From positions 682,001-746,000 of the forward strand of contig NW_027480449.1 of NCBI RefSeq assembly GCF_051401765.1: a stretch of 64,000 nucleotides of DNA, read 5' to 3'. Below are positions 25,741 through 41,050 of the stretch, piece after piece (within the stretch, counting starts at the first letter, position 1; every line of letters starts with the position of its first letter). The notes under the pieces were generated by a model. That model did no database searches. It was not told the DNA's origin and saw nothing but the letters and a program-made list of their open reading frames with translations. This DNA is from Calliopsis andreniformis (taxonomy: Eukaryota; Arthropoda; Insecta; Hymenoptera; Andrenidae). The position numbers were made by a program, and so were the translations under genes.

Positions 25741-28700
25741 CACTGCTCCTGCCCTGACCCTGCTCCTGACACTGCTCCTGGCACTAACACTGCCCCTGAC
25801 ACTGCTCCTGACGCTGCACCTGACACTGACACTTGTCCTGACAGTGCTCCTGAAACTGACACTGCTCCTGACACTGCTCCTGACACTGACACTGCTCGTC
25901 ACACTGCTCCTGACACTGAAACTGCTCGTCACACTGCTCCTGACACTGACACTGCACCTGAGAATGCTCCTGACACTCACGCTGCACCTGACACTACTCC
26001 TGACACTGCACCTGACACTGCTCCTGACACAGACACTGCTCCTGATACTGGCACTGACAGTGCTCCTGACACTGACACTGGTCCAGTCACTGACACTGCT
26101 CCTCACACTGCTCCTGACACCGACACTTGTCCTGACACTGCTCCTGAACCTGACACTGGTCCTGACACAGCTCCTGACACTGAGACTGCTCCTCACACTG
26201 CTCCTGACACTGACTCTGCACCTGAGAATGCTCCTGACACTGACGCTGCACCTGACACTGCTCCTGTCACTGCTCCTGACACTGACAAGGGCACTGCTCC
26301 TGACACTGACACTGCTCCTGACACTGACACTGCTCCAGACACTGCTCCTGACACTGCTCCTGACACGGACGCTGCTCCTGACACTGCTCCTGACACTGAC
26401 ACTGCTGCTGATCCTGACAATGCTCCTGACACTGCTCCTGTCACAGCTCCTGACACTGACACTGCTCCTGGCACTGACAGTGCTCCTGACACTGCTCCTG
26501 ACACTGCTCCTGGCGTTGCACCTGACACTGACACTTGTCCTGACACTGCTCCTGAAACTGACACTGGTCCTGACACTGCTCCTGACACTGACACTGCTCG
26601 TCACACTGCTCCTAACACTGACACTGCTCGTCACACTGCTCCTGACACTGACACTGCACCTGAGAATGCTCCTGACACTCACGCTGCACCTGACTCTGCT
26701 CCTGACACTGCACATGACACTGCTCCTGACACAGACACTGCTCCTGATACTGGCACTGACACTGCTCCTGACACTGACACTGGTCTTGTCACTGACGCTG
26801 CTCCTCACACTGCTCCTGACACCGACACTTGTCCTAACACTGCTCCTGAATCTGACACTGGTCCTGACACTGCTCCTGACACTGACAGTGCTCCTGACAC
26901 TGCTCCTGACACTGCTCCTGACTCTGAGACCGCTCCTGACACTGCTCCTGATAATGACACTGGCACTGCTACTGACCATGCTGCTGACACTGACACTGCT
27001 GCTGATCCTGACAATGCTCCTGACACTGCTCCCGCCACTGACACTGACACTGCACCTGACACTACTCCTGAAATAGCTGCTGTCACTGACACTTCTCCTG
27101 TCACTGCTCCTGACACTGACGGTGCTGCTGATCCTGAGAATGCTCCTGGCACTGCTCCTGACACTGACACTGCTCCTGACACTGCTGCTGACACTGGCAC
27201 TGCTGCTGTTCCTGAGAATGCCCCTGAATCTGCTCCTCACACTGACACTGCTCCTGACGCTGCTCCTGACACTGACACTGCTCCTGGCACTGACAGTGCT
27301 CCTGACACTGCTCCTGACATAGGCACTGCTCCTGACACTGACACTGCTCCTGACACTGCTCCTGACACTGACACTGCTCCTCACACTGCTCCTGGCACTG
27401 ACACTGCTGCTGACACTGCTCCTAACACAGACACTGCTGCTGATACTGACAATGCTCCTGACACGGCTCCTGACACAGACACTGCTCCTGACACTGCTCC
27501 CGACACTGACACTGCTCCTGATACTGCTCCTGGCAATGGTCCTGACACTGACGCTTGTCCTGGCACTGCTCCTGAAACTGACACAGGTCCTGACACTGCT
27601 CCTGACACAGACACTGCTCCTCACACTTCTCCTGACTCTGACACTGCACCTGAGAATGCTCCTGACACTGACGCTGCACCCGACACTGCTCCTGACGCTG
27701 CACCTGACACTGCTCCTGACACAGGCACTGCTCCTGATACTGCCACTGACACTGCTCCTGACCCTGCTCCTGACACTGCTCCTGACACTGACACTGCTCC
27801 TGACACTGCTCGTGACACTGACAGTGTTCCTGACACTGCTCCTGACACTGACACTGACACACCTCCTGGCACTGCTCCTGACACTGACTCAGGTCCTGTC
27901 ACTGACACTGCTCCTCCCACAGCTCCTGACACTGACACTGCTCCTCACACTGCTCCTGGCACTGACACTGCACCTGAGAATGCTCCTGACACTGACGCTG
28001 CACCTGACACTGCTCCTGTCACTGCTCCTGACACTGACACTGGCACTGCTCCTGACACTGACACTGCTCCAGACACTGCTCCAGACACTGCTCCTGACAC
28101 TGACACTGCTCCTGACACTGCTCCTGACCCTGCTCCTGACTCAGACACTGCTCCTGACACTGCTCCTGATACTGACACTGGCACTGACACTGACCATGCT
28201 CCTGACACTGACACTGCTGGTGATCCTGACAATGCTCCTGACACAGCTCCAGTCACTGACACTGACACTGCACCTGACACTACTCCTGAAATAGCTGCTG
28301 TCACTGACACTTCTCCTGTCACTGCTCCTGACACTGACGGTGCTGCTCATCCTGAGAATGCTCCTGATACTGGTCCTGACACTGCTGCTGACACTGGCAC
28401 TGCTGCTGTTCCTGAGAATGCCCCTGAATCTGCTCCTCACACTGACACTGCTCCTGACACTGCTCCTGACACTGACACTGCTCCTAACACTGCTCCTGAC
28501 ACTGACACTACCGCTGACACTGTTCCTAACATTGCAGCTGACACTGACACTGCTCCTGACACTGGCACTGTACCTGACACTGCTCCTGACACTGACACTG
28601 CTCCTGCCACTGTTCCTGACACTGCTGCTAACAAAGACACTGCTCCTGACACTGACACTGCTCCTCACACTGCTCCTGATACTGACACTGGCACTGCTAC

Positions 28701-29470
28701 TGGCCATGCTCCTGACACTGACACTGCTGCTGATCCTGACAATGCTCCTGACGCTGCTCCAGTCACTGACACTGACACTGCACCTGACACTACTCCTGAA
28801 ATAGATGCTGTCACTGACACTTCTCCTGTCACTGCTCCTGACACTGACGCTGCTGCCGATCCTGAGAATGCTCCTGACACTGCTCCTGACACTGACACAG
28901 CTCCTGAGAGTGCTCCTGACACTGGCACTGCTGCTGTTCCTGAGAATGCCCCTGAATCTGGTCCTCACACTGACTTTGCTCCTGACACTGCTACTGACAC
29001 TGACACTGTCACTGCTCCTGACACTGACTGTGCTCCTGACACTGCTACTGACACTGACACTGCTCCTGATACTGACACTGACACTGCTGCTCACACTGCT
29101 CCTGACACTGCTCCTGACACTGACACTCCTCCAGCCACTGACACTGCTCCTGACACTGCTCCTGTCACTGACACTGCTCGCCACACTGCTCCTAACAGTG
29201 ACACTGCTCCTGTCACTGCTCCTGACACAGGCACTGTTGGTGATCCTGGCAATGCTCCCTACACAGCTCCTGACATTGGCACTGGTCCTGACTCTGCTCC
29301 TGACACTGACACTGCCACTGACACTGCCCCTGACCCTGCTCCTGACACTGCTCCTGGCACTAACACTGCCCCTGACACTGCTCCTGACGCTGCACCTGAC
29401 ACTGACACTTGTCCTGACAGTGCTCCTGAAACTGACACTGGTCCTGACACTGCTCCTGACACTGACACTA
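25741..29470 (+). repeat. Dispersed duplication, left copy (offset 7,346-7,472)
   Basis: Matches 33,087-36,930. The offset is 7,346 near the junction, then 7,472 from 27,076 onward, so the right copy carries a net 126 bp (21 x 6) more in its first half. The 1218 + 510 marker pair is preserved in both. Confidence 0.83.
25746..25762 (+). other. Frame-shift junction 5
   Basis: Same junction core as copies 1-3. Its upstream flank differs (GCACTAACACTGCCCCTGAC instead of the CTCCTGTCACTGAC context). The recombination point has therefore been re-used, or the upstream flank was replaced later. Marker spacing across it is 1,925 bp. Confidence 0.83.
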
Positions 29471-29589
29471 CCCCTGACACTGTTCCTAACATTGCAGCTG
29501 ACACTGACACTGCTCCTGACACTGGCACTGGACCAGACACTGCTCCTGCCACTGTTCCTGACACTGCAGATCACAAAGACACTGCTCCT

Positions 29590-31500
29590 GACACTGACAC
29601 TGCTCCTGACACTACTCCTGAAATAGCTGCTGTCACTGACACTTCTCCTGTCACTGCTCCTGACACAGGCACTGCTGGTGATCCTGGGAATGCTCCCTAC
29701 ACAGCTCCTGACATTGGCACTGGTCCTGACTCTGCTCCTGATACTGACACTGCCACTGACACTGCCCCTGACCCTGCTCCTGACACTGCTCCTGGCACTG
29801 ACACTGCTCCTGACACTGCTCCTGACGCTGCACCTGACACTGACACTTGTCCTGACACTGCTCCTGAAACTGACACTGATCCTGACACTGCTCCTGACAC
29901 TGACACTGTTCGTCACACTTCTCCTGACACTGACACTGCTCGTCACACTGATCCTGACACTGACACTGCACCTGAGAATGCTCCTGACGCTCACGCTGCA
30001 CCTGACACTGCTCCTGACACTGCGCCTGACACTGCTCCTGACACAGACACTGCTCCTGATACTGGCGCTGACACTGCTCCTGACACTGACGCTGGTCCTG
30101 TCACTGACACTGCTCCTCACACTGCTCCTGACACCGACACTTGTCCTGACACTGCTCGTGAAGCTGACACTGGTCCTGACACTGCTCCTGACACTGACAC
30201 TGCTCCTCACACTGCTCCTGACACTGACACTGCACCTGAGAATGCTCCTGACACTGACGCTGCACCTGTCACTGCTCCTGTCACTGCTCCTGACACTGAC
30301 ACTGTCACTGCTCCTGACACTGACTCTGCTCCTGACACTGCTACTGACACTGACACTGCTCCTGATACTCACACTGACACTGCTCCTGTCACTGCTCCTG
30401 ACATTGCTCCTGACACTGACCCTGCTCCTGACACTGCTCCTGAAACTGCTCCAGACACTGACACTGCTCCTGACTCTGTTCCTGACACTGACAGTGCTCC
30501 TGAGACTGCTCCTGACACTGACAGTGCTCCTGACACTGCTCCTGACACTGACACTGACACACCTCCTGGCACTGCTCCTGACACTGACACTGCTCCTGAC
30601 ACTGACACTGCTCCTGACACTGACACTGCTCCAGACACTGCTCATGACACTGCTCCTGACACTGACCCTGCTCCTGACAATGCTCCTGACACTGACACTG
30701 CTGCTGATCCTGACAATGCTCCTGACACTGCTCCTGACACAGCTCCTGACACTGACACTGCTCCTCCCACTGTTCCTGACACTGCTGCTCACACTGACAC
30801 TGCTCCTGTCACTGGCACTGCTCCTGATACAGACACTGTTGGTGATCCTGACAATGTTCTTGACACTGCTCCTGACACTGCTCCTGACACTGACACTGGC
30901 ACTGACACAGCTCCAGACACTGGCACTGCTCCTGTCGCTGCTCCTGACACAGACACTGACCCCGACACTGCTCCTGTCTCTGACACTGACCCCGACACAG
31001 CACCTGACACAGCTCCTGACACTGACACTGCTCCTGAGACTGCTCCTGACACTGCTCCTGACTCTGACACTGCTCCTGACACTGCTCCTGATACTGACAC
31101 TGGCACTGCTACTGACCATGCTGCTGACACCGACACTGCTGCTGATCCTGACAATGCTCCTGACACCGCTACAGCCACTGACACTGACACTGCACCTGAC
31201 ACTACTCCTGAAATAGCTGCTGTCACTGACACTTCTCCTGTCACTGCTCCTGACACTGACGGTGCTGCTGATCCTGAGAATGCTCCTGACACTGCTCCTG
31301 ACACTGACACTGCTCCTCACACTGCTCCTGATACTGACACTGGCACTGCTACTGGCCATGCTCCTGACACTGACACTGCTGCTGATCCTGACAATGCTCC
31401 TGACGCTGCTCCAGTCACTGACACTGACACTGCACCTGACACTACTCCTGAAATAGCTGCTGTCACTGACACTTCTCCTGTCACTGCTCCTGACACAAGC
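29590..31500 (+). repeat. Dispersed duplication, left copy (offset 9,392-9,548)
   Basis: Matches 38,982-41,050. The offset rises from 9,392 to 9,548, meaning the right copy holds an extra 156 bp (26 x 6) within its longest module. It carries the CAGATCACAAAGAC variant, the GTTGGTGATCCTGACAATG step and the GACCCCGACACAGCACC steps. Confidence 0.82.
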
Positions 31501-33086
31501 ACTGCTGGTAATCCTGGCAATGCTCCCTACACAGCTCCTGACATTGGCACTGGTCCTGACTCTGCTCCTGACACTGACGCTGCCACTGACACTGCCCCTG
31601 ACCCTGCTCCTGACACTGCTCCTGGCACTGACACTGCTCCTGACACTGCTCCTGACGCTGCACCTGACTCTGACACTTGCCCTGACACTGCTCCTCAAGC
31701 TGACACTGGTCCTGACACTGCTCCTGACACTGACACTGCTCCTCACACTGCTCCTGACACTGACACTGCTCCTCACACTTCTCCTGACACTGACACTGCA
31801 CCTGAGAACGCTCCTGACACTGACGCTGCACCCGACACTGCTCCTGTCACAGCTCCTGACACTGACACTGACACTGCTCCTGACACTGACACTGCTCTTG
31901 ACACTGACACTGCTCCAGACACTGCTCCTGACACTGCTCCTGACACTGACACTGCTCCTGACACTACTCCTGAAATAGCTGCTGTCACTGACACTTCTCC
32001 TGTCACTGCTCCTGACACTGACGGTGCTGCTCATCCTGAGAATGCTCCTGATACTGGTCCTGACACTGCTGCTGACACTGGCACTGCTGCTGTTCCTGAG
32101 AATGCCCCTGAATCTGCTCCTCACACTGACACAGCTCCTGACACTGCTCCTGACACTGACACTGCTCCTAACACTGCTCCTGACACTGACACTACCGCTG
32201 ACACTGTTCCTAACATTGCAGCTGACACTGACACTGCTCCTGACACTGGCACTGTACCTGACACTGCTCCTGACACTGACACTGCTCCTGCCACTGTTCC
32301 TGACACTGACGGTGCTGCTGATCCTGAGAATGCTCCTGACACTGCTCCTGACACTGACACTGCTCCTCACACTGCTCCTGATACTGACACTGGCACTGCT
32401 ACTGGCCATGCTCCTGACACTGACACTGCTGCTGATCCTGACAATGCTCCTGACGCTGCTCCAGTCACTGACACTGACACTGCACCTGACACTACTCCTG
32501 AAATAGATGCTGCCACTGACATTTCTCCTGTCACTGCTCCTGACACTGACGCTGCTGCCGATCCTGAGAATGCTCCTGACACTGCTCCTGACACTGACAC
32601 AGCTCCTGAGAGTGCTCCTGACACTGGCACTGCTGCTGTTCCTGAGAATGCCCCTGAATCTGGTCCTCACACTGACTCTGCTCCTGACACTGCTCCTGAC
32701 ACTGACACTGTCACTGCTCCTGACACTGACTCTGCTCCTGACACTGCTACTGACACTGACACTGCTCCTGATACTGACACTGACACTGCTGCTCACACTG
32801 CTCCTGACACTGCTCCTGACACTGACACTCCTCGAGCCACTGACACTGCTCCTGACACTGCTCCTGTGACTGACACTGCTCCTGTCACTGACACTGCTCG
32901 CCACACTGCTCCTAACAGTGACACTGCTCCTGTCACTGCTCCTGACACTGGCACTGCTGGTGATCCTGGCCACACTGCTCCTGATACTGACACTGACACT
33001 GCTGCTCACACTGCTCCTGACACTGCTCCTGACACTGACCCTCCTCCAGCCACTGACACTGCTCCTGACACTGCTCCTGTCACTGA

Positions 33087-36000
33087 CACTGCTCCTGCCC
33101 TGACCCTGCTCCTGACACTGCTCCTGGCACTAACACTGCCCCTGACACTGCTCCTGACGCTGCACCTGACACTGACACTTGTCCTGACAGTGCTCCTGAA
33201 ACTGACACTGGTCCTGACACTGCTCCTGACACTGACACTGCTCGTCACACTGCTCCTGACACTGAAACTGCTCGTCACACTGCTCCTGACACTGACACTG
33301 CACCTGAGAATGCTCCTGACACTCACGCTGCACCTGACACTACTCCTGACACTGCACCTGACACTGCTCCTGACACCGACACTTTTCCTGACACTGCTCC
33401 TGAACCTGACACTGGTCCTGACACAGCTCCTGACACTGACACTGCTCCTCACACTGCTCCTGACACTGACTCTGCACCTGAGAATGCTCCTGACACTGAC
33501 GCTGCACCTGACACTGCTCCTGTCACTGCTCCTGACACTGACAAGGGCACTGCTCCTGACACTGACACTGCTCCTGACACTGACACTGCTCCAGACACTG
33601 CTCCTGACACTGCTCCTGACACGGACACTGCTCCTGACACTGCTCCTGACACTGACACTGCTGCTGATCCTGACAATGCTCCTGACACTGCTCCTGACGC
33701 TGCACCTGACACTGACACTTGTCCTGACACTGCTCCTGAAACTGACACTGGACCTGACACTGCTCCTGACACTGACACTGCTCGTCACACTGCTCCTAAC
33801 ACTGACACTGCTCGTCACACTGCTCCTGACACTGACACTGCACCTGAGAATGCTCCTGACACTCACGCTGCACCTGTCTCTGCTCCTGACACTGCACATG
33901 ACACTGCTCCTGACACAGACACTGCTCCTGACACTGACACTGGTCTTGTCACTGACGCTGCTCCTCACACTGCTCCTGACACCGACACTTGTCCTGACAC
34001 TGCTCCTGAATCTGACACTGGTCCTGACACTGCTCCTGACACTGACAGTGCTCCTGACACTGCTCCTGAGACAGCTCCTGACACTGACACTGCTCCTACC
34101 ACTGTTCCTGACACTGCTGCTCACACTGACACTGCTCCTGTCACTGCTCCTGACACTGCTCCTGACTCTGACACTGCTCCTGACACTGCTCCTGATACTG
34201 ACACTGGCACTGCTACTGACCATGCTGCTGACACTGACACTGCTCCTGATCCTGACAATGCTCCTGACACTGCTCCAGCCACTGACACTGACCCCGACAC
34301 TGCTCCTGTCTCTGACACTAACCCTCACACTGCTCCTGACACAGCTCCTGACACTGACACTGCTCCTGACACTGCTCCTGACACTGCTCCTGACTCTGAG
34401 ACTGCTCCTGACACTGCTCCTGATAATGACACTGGCACTGCTACTGACCATGCTGCGGACACTGACACTGCTGCTGATCCTGACAATGCTCCTGACACTG
34501 CTCCCGCCACTGACACTGACACTGCACCTGACACTACTCCTGAAATAGCTGCTGTCACTGACACTTCTCCTGTCACTGCTCCTGATACTGACGCTGCTGC
34601 TGATCCTGAGAATGCTCCTGACACTGCTCCTGACACTGACACTGCTCCTGACACTGCTGCTGACACTGGCACTGCTGCTGTTCCTGAGAATGCCCCTGAA
34701 TCTGCTCCTCACACTGACACTGCTCCTGACGCTGCTCCTGACACTGACACTGCTCCTGGCACTGACAGTGCTCCTGACACTGCTCCTGACATAGACACTG
34801 CTCCTGACACTGACACTGCTCCTGACACTGCTCCTGACACTGACACTGCTCCTCACACTGCTCCTGGCACTGACACTGCTGCTGACACTGCTCCTAACAC
34901 AGACACTGCTGCTGATACTGACAATGCTCCTGACACGGCTCCTGACACAGACACTGCTCCTGACACTGCTCCCGACACTGACACTGCCCCTGATACTGCT
35001 CCTGACAATGGTCCTGACACTGACGCTTGTCCTGGCACTGCTCCTGAAACTGACACAGGTCCTGACACTGCTCCTGACACAGACACTGCTCCTCACACTT
35101 CTCCTGACTCTGACACTGCACCTGAGAATGCTCCTGACACTGACGCTGCACCCGACACTGCTCCTGACGCTGCACCTGACACTGCTCCTGACACAGGCAC
35201 TGCTCCTGATACTGCCACTGACACTGCTCCTGACCCTGCTCCTGACACTGCTCCTGACACTGACACTGCTCCTGACACTGCTCGTGACACTGACAGTGTT
35301 CCTGACACTGCTCCTGACACTGACACTGACACACCTCCTGGCACTGCTCCTGACACTGACTCAGGTCCTGTCACTGACACTGCTCCTCCCACAGCTCCTG
35401 ACACTGACACTGCTCCTCACACTGCTCCTGACACTGATACTGCACCTGAGAATGCTCCTGACACTGACGCTGCACCTGACACTGCTCCTGTCACTGCTCC
35501 TGACACTGACACTGGCACTGCTCCTGACACTGACACTGCTCCAGACACTGCTCCAGACACTGCTCCTGACACTGACACTGCTCCTGACACTGCTCCTGAC
35601 CCTGCTCCTGACTCAGACACTGCTCCTGACACTGCTCCTGATACTGACACTGGCACTGACACTGACCATGCTCCTGACACTGACACTGCTGGTGATCGTG
35701 ACAATGCTCCTGACACAGCTCCAGTCACTGTCACTGACACTGCACCTGACACTACTCCTGAAATAGCTGCTGTCACTGACACTTCTCCTGTCACTGCTCC
35801 TGACACTGACGGTGCTGCTCATCCTGAGAATGCTCCTGATACTGGTCCTGACACTGCTGCTGACACTGGCACTGCTGCTGTTCCTGAGAATGCCCCTGAA
35901 TCTGCTCCTCACACTGACACTGCTCCTGACACTGCTCCTGACACTGACACTGCTCCTAACACTGCTCCTGACACTGGCACTACCGCTGACACTGTTCCTA

Positions 36001-36930
36001 ACATTGCAGCTGACACTGACACTGCTCCTGACACTGGCACTGTACCTGACACTGCTCCTGACACTGACACTGCTCCTGCCACTGTTCCTGACACTGCTGC
36101 TCACAAAGACACTGCTCCTGACACTGACACTGCTCCTCACACTGCTCCTGATACTGACACTGGCACTGCTACTGGCCATGCTCCTGACACTGACACTGCT
36201 GCTGATCCTGACAAAGCTCCTGACGCTGCTCCAGTCACTGACACTGACACTGCACCTGACACTACTCCTGAAATAGATGCTGTCACTGACACTTCTCCTG
36301 TCACTGCTCCTGACACTGACGCTGCTGCCGATCCTGAGAATGCTCCTGACACTGCTCCTGACACTGACACAGCTCCTGAGAGTGCTCCTGACACTGGCAC
36401 TGCTGCTGTTCCTGAGAATGCCCCTGAATCTGGTCCTCACACTGACTCTGCTCCTGACACTGCTCCTGACACTGACACTGTCACTGCTCCTGACACTGAC
36501 TCTGCTCCTGACACTGCTACTGACACTGACACTGCTCCTGATACTGACACTGACACTGCTGCTCACACTGCTCCTGACACTGCTCCTGACACTGACACTC
36601 CTCCAGCCACTGACACTGCTCCTGACACTGCTCCTGTCACTGACACTGCTCGCCACACTGCTCCTAACAGTGACACTGCTCCTGTCACTGCTCCTGACAC
36701 AGGCACTGCTGGTGATCCTGGCAATGCTCCCTACACAGCTCCTGACATTGGCACTGGTCCTGACTCTGCTCCTGACACTGACACTGCCACTGACACTGCC
36801 CCTGACCCTGCTCCTGACACTGCTCCTGGCACTAACACTGCCCCTGACACTGCTCCTGACGCTGCACCTGACACTGACACTTGTCCTGACAGTGCTCCTG
36901 AAACTGACACTGGTCCTGACACTGCTCCTG
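33087..36930 (+). repeat. Dispersed duplication, right copy
   Basis: Counterpart of 25,741-29,470. Scattered single-base differences are visible, for example GGTGATCGTGAC near 35,690 against GGTGATCCTGAC, and ACAAAGCTCCTG near 36,210 against ACAATGCTCCTG. Confidence 0.83.
33092..33108 (+). other. Frame-shift junction 6
   Basis: Same junction core and the usual flanks. The spacing between markers across it is 2,042 bp. This is the last phase break: from here to the end of the hexamer array the phase is unbroken for about 9.7 kb. Confidence 0.85.
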
Positions 36931-38981
36931 ACACTGACACTGCTCGTCACACTGCTCCTGACACTGAAACTGCTCGTCACACTGCGCCTGACACTGACAC
37001 TGCACCTGAGAATGCTCTTGACACTCACGCTGCACCTGACACTACTCCTGACACTGCACCTGACACTGCTCCTGACACAGACACTGCTCCTGATACTGGC
37101 ACTGACAGTGCTCCTGACACTGACACTGGTCCAGTCACTGACACTGCTCCTCACACTGCTCCTGACACCGACACTTGTCCTGACACTGCTCCTGAACCTG
37201 ACACTGGTCCTGACACAGCTCCTGACACTGACACTGCTCCTCACACTGCTCCTGACACTGACTCTGCACCTGAGAATGCTCCTGACACTGACGCTGCACG
37301 TGACACTGCTCCTGTCACTGCTCCTGACACTGACAAGGGCACTGCTCCTGACACTGACACTGCTCCTGACACTGACACTGCTCCAGACACTGCTCCTGAC
37401 ACTGCTCCTGACACTGACACTGCTCCTGACACTGCTCCTGACACTGACACTGCTGCTGATCCTGAGAATGCTACTGACACTGCTCCTGACACAGCTCCTG
37501 ACACTGACACTGCTCCTGGCACTGACAGTGCTCCTGACACTGCTCCTGACACTGCTCCTGACGCTGCACCTGACACTGACACTTGTCCTGACACTGCTCC
37601 TGAAACTGACACTGGTCCTGACACTGCTCCTGACACTGACACTGCTCGTCACACTGCTCCTAACACTGACACTGCTCGTCACACTGCTCCTGACACTGAC
37701 ACTGCACCTGAGAATGCTCCTGACACTCACGCTGCACCTGACTCTGCTCCTGACACTGCACATGACACTGCTCCTGACACAGACACTGCTCCTGATACTG
37801 GCACTGACACTGCTCCTAACACTGACACTGGTCTTGTCACTGACGCTGCTCCTCACACTGCTCCTGACACCGACACTTGTCCTGACACTGCTCCTGAATC
37901 TGACACTGGTCCTGACACTGCTCCTGACACTGACAGTGCTCCTGACACTGCTCCTAAGACAGCTCCTGACACTGACACTGCTCCTCCCACTGTTCCTGAC
38001 ACTGCTGCTCACACTGACACTGCTCCTGTCACTGCTCCTGACACTGCTCCTGACTCTGACACTGCTCCTGACACTGCTCCTGATACTGACATTGGCACTG
38101 CTACTGACCATGCTGCTGACACTGACACTGCTGCTGATCCTGACAATGCTCCTGACACTGCTCCAGCCACTGACACTGACCCCGACACTGCTCCTGTCTC
38201 TGACACTAACCCTGACACTGCTCCTGACACAGCTCCTGACACTGACACTGCTCCTGACACTGCTCCTGACACTGCTCCTGACTCTGAGACTGCTCCTGAC
38301 ACTGCTCCTGATAATGACAGTGGCACTGCTACTGACCATGCTGCTGACACTGACACTGCTGCTGATCCTGACAATGCTCCTGACACTGCTCCCGCCACTG
38401 ACACTGACACTGCACCTGACACTACTCCTGAAATAGCTGCTGTCACTGACACTTCTCCTGTCACTGCTCCTGACACTGATGGTGCTGCTGATCCTGAGAA
38501 TGCTCCTGACACTGCTCCTGACACTGACACTGCTCCTGACACTGCTGCTGACACTGGCACTGCTGCTGTTCCTGAGAATGCCCCTGAATCTGCTCCTCAC
38601 ACTGACACTGCTCCTGACGCTGCTCCTGACACTGACACTGCTCCTCACACTGCTCCTGACACTGCTCCTGACACTGCTCCTGACTCTGATACTGTTCCTG
38701 GTACTGACACTGACACTGCTCCTTGTACTGCTACAGACTCTGACACTGCTCCTGTCACTGCTCCTGATACTGCTGCTGACACTGACCCTGATCCTGACAC
38801 TGCTCCTAAAACTGCTCCAGACACTGACACTGCTCCTGACACTGCTCCTGACACTGACACTACCCCTGACACTGTTCCTAACATTGCAGCTGACACTCAC
38901 ACTGCTCCTGACACTGGCACTGGACCAGACACTGCTCCTGCCACTGTTCCTGACACTGCAGATCACAAAGACACTGCTCCT

Positions 38982-41050
38982 GACACTGACACTGCTCCTG
39001 ACACTACTCCTGAAATAGCTGCTGTCACTGACAGTTCTCCTGTCACTGCTCCTGACACAGGCACTGCTGGTGATCCTGGCAATGCTCCCTACACAGCTCC
39101 TGACATTGGCACTGGTCCTGACTCTGCTCCTGATACTGACACTGCCACTGACACTGCCCCTGACCCTGCTCCTGACACTGCTCCTGGCACTGACACTGCT
39201 CCTGACACTGCTCCTGACGCTGCACCTGACACTGACACTTGTCCTGACACTGCTCCTGAAACTGACACTGATCCTGACACTGCTCCTGACACTGACACTG
39301 TTCGTCACACTTCTCCTGACACTGACACTGCTCGTCACACTGATCCTGACACAGACACTGCACCTGAGAATGCTCCTGACGCTCACGCTGCACCTGACAC
39401 TGCTCCTGACACTGCGCCTGACACTGCTCCTGACACAGACACTGCTCCTTATACTGGCGCTGACACTGCTCCTGACACTGACGCTGGTCCTGTCACTGAC
39501 ACTGCTCCTCACACTGCTCCTGACACCGACACTTGTCCTGACACTGCTCGTGAAGCTGACACTGGTCCTGACACTGCTCCTGACACTGACACTGCTCCTC
39601 ACACTGCTCCTGACACTGACACTGCACCTGAGAATGCTCCTGACACTGACGCTGCACCTGTCACTGCTCCTGTCACTGCTCCTGACAGTGACACTGTCAC
39701 TGCTCCTGATACTGACTCTGCTCCTGACACTGCTACTGACACTGACACTGCTCCTGATACTCACACTGACACTGCTCCTGTCACTGCTCCTGACATTGCT
39801 CCTGACACTGACCCTGCTCCTCACACTGCTGCTGAAACTGCTCCAGACACTGACACTGCTCCTGACACTGACAGTGCTCCTGACACTGCTCCTGACTCTG
39901 CTCCTGACACTGACAGTGCTCCTGACACTGCTCCTGACACTGACACTGACACACCTCCTGGCACTGCTCCTGACACTGACACAGGTCCTGTCACTGACAC
40001 TGCTCCTCACACTGCTCCTGACACTGACACTGCGCCTCACACTGCTCCTGACACTGAAACTGCACCTGAGAATGCTCCTGACACTGACGCTGCACCTGAC
40101 ACTGCTCCTGTCACTGCTCCTGACACTGACACTGACACTGCTCCTGACACTGACACTGCTCCTGACACTGACACTGCTCCAGACACTGCTCATGACACTG
40201 CTCCTGACACTGACCCTGCTCCTGACAATGCTCCTGACACTGACGCTGCTGCTGATCCTGACAATGCTCCTGACACTGCTCCTGACACAGCTCCTGACAC
40301 TGACACTGCTCCTCCCACTGTTCCTGACACTGCTGCTCACACTGACACTGCTCCTGTCACTGGCACTGCTCCTGATAGAGACACTGTTGGTGATCCTGAC
40401 AATGTTCTTGACACTGCTCCTGACACTGCTCCTGACACTGACACTGGCACTGACACAGCTCCAGACACTGGCACTGCTCCTGTCGCTGCTCCTGACACAG
40501 ACACTGACCCCGACACTGCTCCTGTCTCTGACACTGACCCCGACACAGCACCTGACACAGCTCCTGACACTGACACTGCTCCTGACACTGCTCCTGACAC
40601 TGCTCCTGACTCTGACACTGCTACTGACACTGCTCCTGATACTGACACTGGCACTGCTACTGACCATGCTGCTGACACCGACACTGCTGCTGATCCTGAC
40701 AATGCTCCTGACACCGCTACAGCCACTGACACTGACACTGCACCGGACACTACTCCTGAAATAGCTGCTGTCACTGACACTTCTCCTGTCACTGCTCCTG
40801 ACACTGACGGTGCTGCTGATCCTGAGAATGCTCCTGACACTGCTCCTGACACTGACACTGCTCCTCACACTGCTCCTGATACTGACACTGGCACTGCTAC
40901 TGGCCATGCTCCTGACACTGACACTGCTGCTGATCCTGACAATGCTCCTGACGCTGCTCCAGTCACTGACACTGACACTGCACCTGACACTACTCCTGAA
41001 ATAGCTGCTGTCACTGACACTTCTCCTGTCACTGCTCCTGACACAGGCAC
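38982..41050 (+). repeat. Dispersed duplication, right copy
   Basis: Counterpart of 29,590-31,500 with 156 bp more. Small differences include CTGATAGAGAC near 40,374 against CTGATACAGAC, and CACCGGACAC near 40,742 against CACCTGACAC. Confidence 0.82.

Larger units (their letters stand above)
22976..27076 (+). other. Ala-Pro-Asp-Thr open frame, segment 5
   Basis: About 925 Ala-Pro-Asp-Thr codons from just after TGA 22973-22975 to the junction at 25746-25762, then Leu/Thr reading to TAG 27074-27076. It includes the GDPGNAPYTAPDIGTGPDS variant near 23.3 kb, shared with modules at 2.25, 3.45, 31.5 and 41.05 kb. No ATG lies in the frame. Confidence 0.28.
25741..34548 (+). other. Ala-Pro-Asp-Thr open frame, segment 6
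   Basis: About 2,450 codons of Ala-Pro-Asp-Thr reading from after TGA 25738-25740 to the junction at 33092-33108, then Leu/Thr to TAG 34546-34548. The only GTG codon I noticed in this frame anywhere in the array is at 32866, where GTC has changed to GTG. Reading from it shows the hand-over directly: TDTAPVTDTARHTAP leads into ALTLLLTLLL. This confirms the -1 shift at the junction. No ATG lies in the frame. Confidence 0.32.
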
